Source: Ignavibacteriota bacterium
GTDB lineage: Bacteria > Bacteroidota > Ignavibacteria > UBA10030
Assembly (NCBI GenBank): GCA_003170475.1
Contig: PMZI01000045.1
Location: forward strand, 98,138 to 130,605
Reading direction: 5' to 3'
Length of the DNA stretch: 32,468 nucleotides
This document shows positions 32,266 through 32,468 of the stretch, in pieces (the stretch's first letter is position 1; each line of letters begins with the position of its first letter). The translations under genes and the position numbers were made by a program. The notes beneath the pieces are model-generated. The model saw only the letters and a list, made by a program, of their open reading frames with translations, made no database searches and had not been told where the DNA came from.

Positions 32266-32468
32266 ATGCGTATAGGAATTCTTACTGGTGGCGGCGATGT
32301 GCCCGGACTAAACCCGTGCATCAAGGCTGTCGTATATCGAGCAATCGACAAAGGTGCGGAGGTCATCGGAATCCGGCGTGGATGGGGAGGATTGTTGAAT
32401 TATGATTTTGACCGAAAAGACAATGAAGGCGACAACTACGTCCATCTTCATAAGTTGAATACGCGCAC
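32266..32468 (+). CDS. pfkA: 6-phosphofructokinase, N-terminal part (cut by window end)
   Basis: The first 67 codons of a phosphofructokinase. ATG at 32266 has AGAGGGA eight bases upstream. The protein opens [21 protein letters not shown], the phosphate-donor loop of the family (usually GGGDCPGLN), and continues [14 protein letters not shown]. Whether it uses ATP or pyrophosphate is decided by residues beyond the window (GGDG versus GGDD motif). It follows surE by 24 bases. Confidence 0.88.
   Translation, partial: MRIGILTGGGDVPGLNPCIKAVVYRAIDKGAEVIGIRRGWGGLLNYDFDRKDNEGDNYVHLHKLNTR

Noticed and set aside
1-32468. CRISPR arrays, insertion sequences, phage genes, tRNA or rRNA genes
   Set aside because: I saw no regularly spaced repeats, transposase or integrase motifs, terminal inverted repeats or RNA-gene signatures; the window reads as ordinary chromosome.

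Overview
The window looks like chromosome of a Gram-negative bacterium of the Bacteroidota/Chlorobi/Ignavibacteria (FCB) group. The evidence is an LpxC-FabZ fusion protein, lipid A and Bam/Skp envelope genes, a ClpC-type (not only ClpB-type) ATPase, and ferredoxin-linked 2-oxoacid metabolism. The recognisable promoters are of classical TTGAC(A/T)-N17-TA(A/T)A(T)T type, unlike those of Bacteroidetes proper. This placement is inference; no rRNA or tRNA gene is visible.

Layout. (1) 1-2425, plus strand: the C-terminal end of a sensor kinase, an NtrC-type sigma54-activating response regulator, and an archaemetzincin-like zinc protease. (2) 2650-6148, plus strand: a four-subunit VorDBAC/Kor-type 2-oxoacid:ferredoxin oxidoreductase, a small Cys-containing helical protein, and an Rrf2/IscR-like regulator, closed by a hairpin terminator. 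(3) 11346-6255, minus strand: a five-gene operon encoding an isocitrate/isopropylmalate-family dehydrogenase, an HMG-CoA-lyase-family protein, a CaiB-type CoA-transferase, LeuC and LeuD. (4) 11657-13613, plus strand: a membrane 4Fe-4S protein and a methyltransferase. (5) 13893-19172, plus strand: a 1759-residue hybrid kinase with seven PAS domains and one GAF domain, followed by a terminator. (6) 22610-19396, minus strand: clpC, its terminator, and an RluE-like pseudouridine synthase. (7) 22882-32468, plus strand: uppS, bamA, two skp/ompH genes, lpxD, lpxC-fabZ, lpxA, a LipM-like octanoyltransferase, surE, and the start of a phosphofructokinase gene.

How it may work together. Region 3 carries what a CoA-dependent citramalate pathway would need. 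CaiB transferase plus HMGL-like lyase resembles the succinyl-CoA:citramalate CoA-transferase and (R)-citramalyl-CoA lyase of Chloroflexus. LeuCD could interconvert citramalate and 3-methylmalate, and the dehydrogenase could make 2-oxobutyrate. The neighbouring Vor enzyme could then interconvert 2-oxobutyrate and propionyl-CoA. The chain would parallel citrate to succinyl-CoA with a methyl group in place of the carboxymethyl arm. An alternative reading is a reductive-TCA-like set acting on citrate.

The two operons also share a near-consensus sigma54 -24/-12 element, TGGCACG-N4-TTG: once on the plus strand before vorD and once on the minus strand before the dehydrogenase. An intact sigma54 activator gene lies immediately upstream of the first. 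I consider this candidate regulon, and the pathway it may control, the most interesting content of the window.
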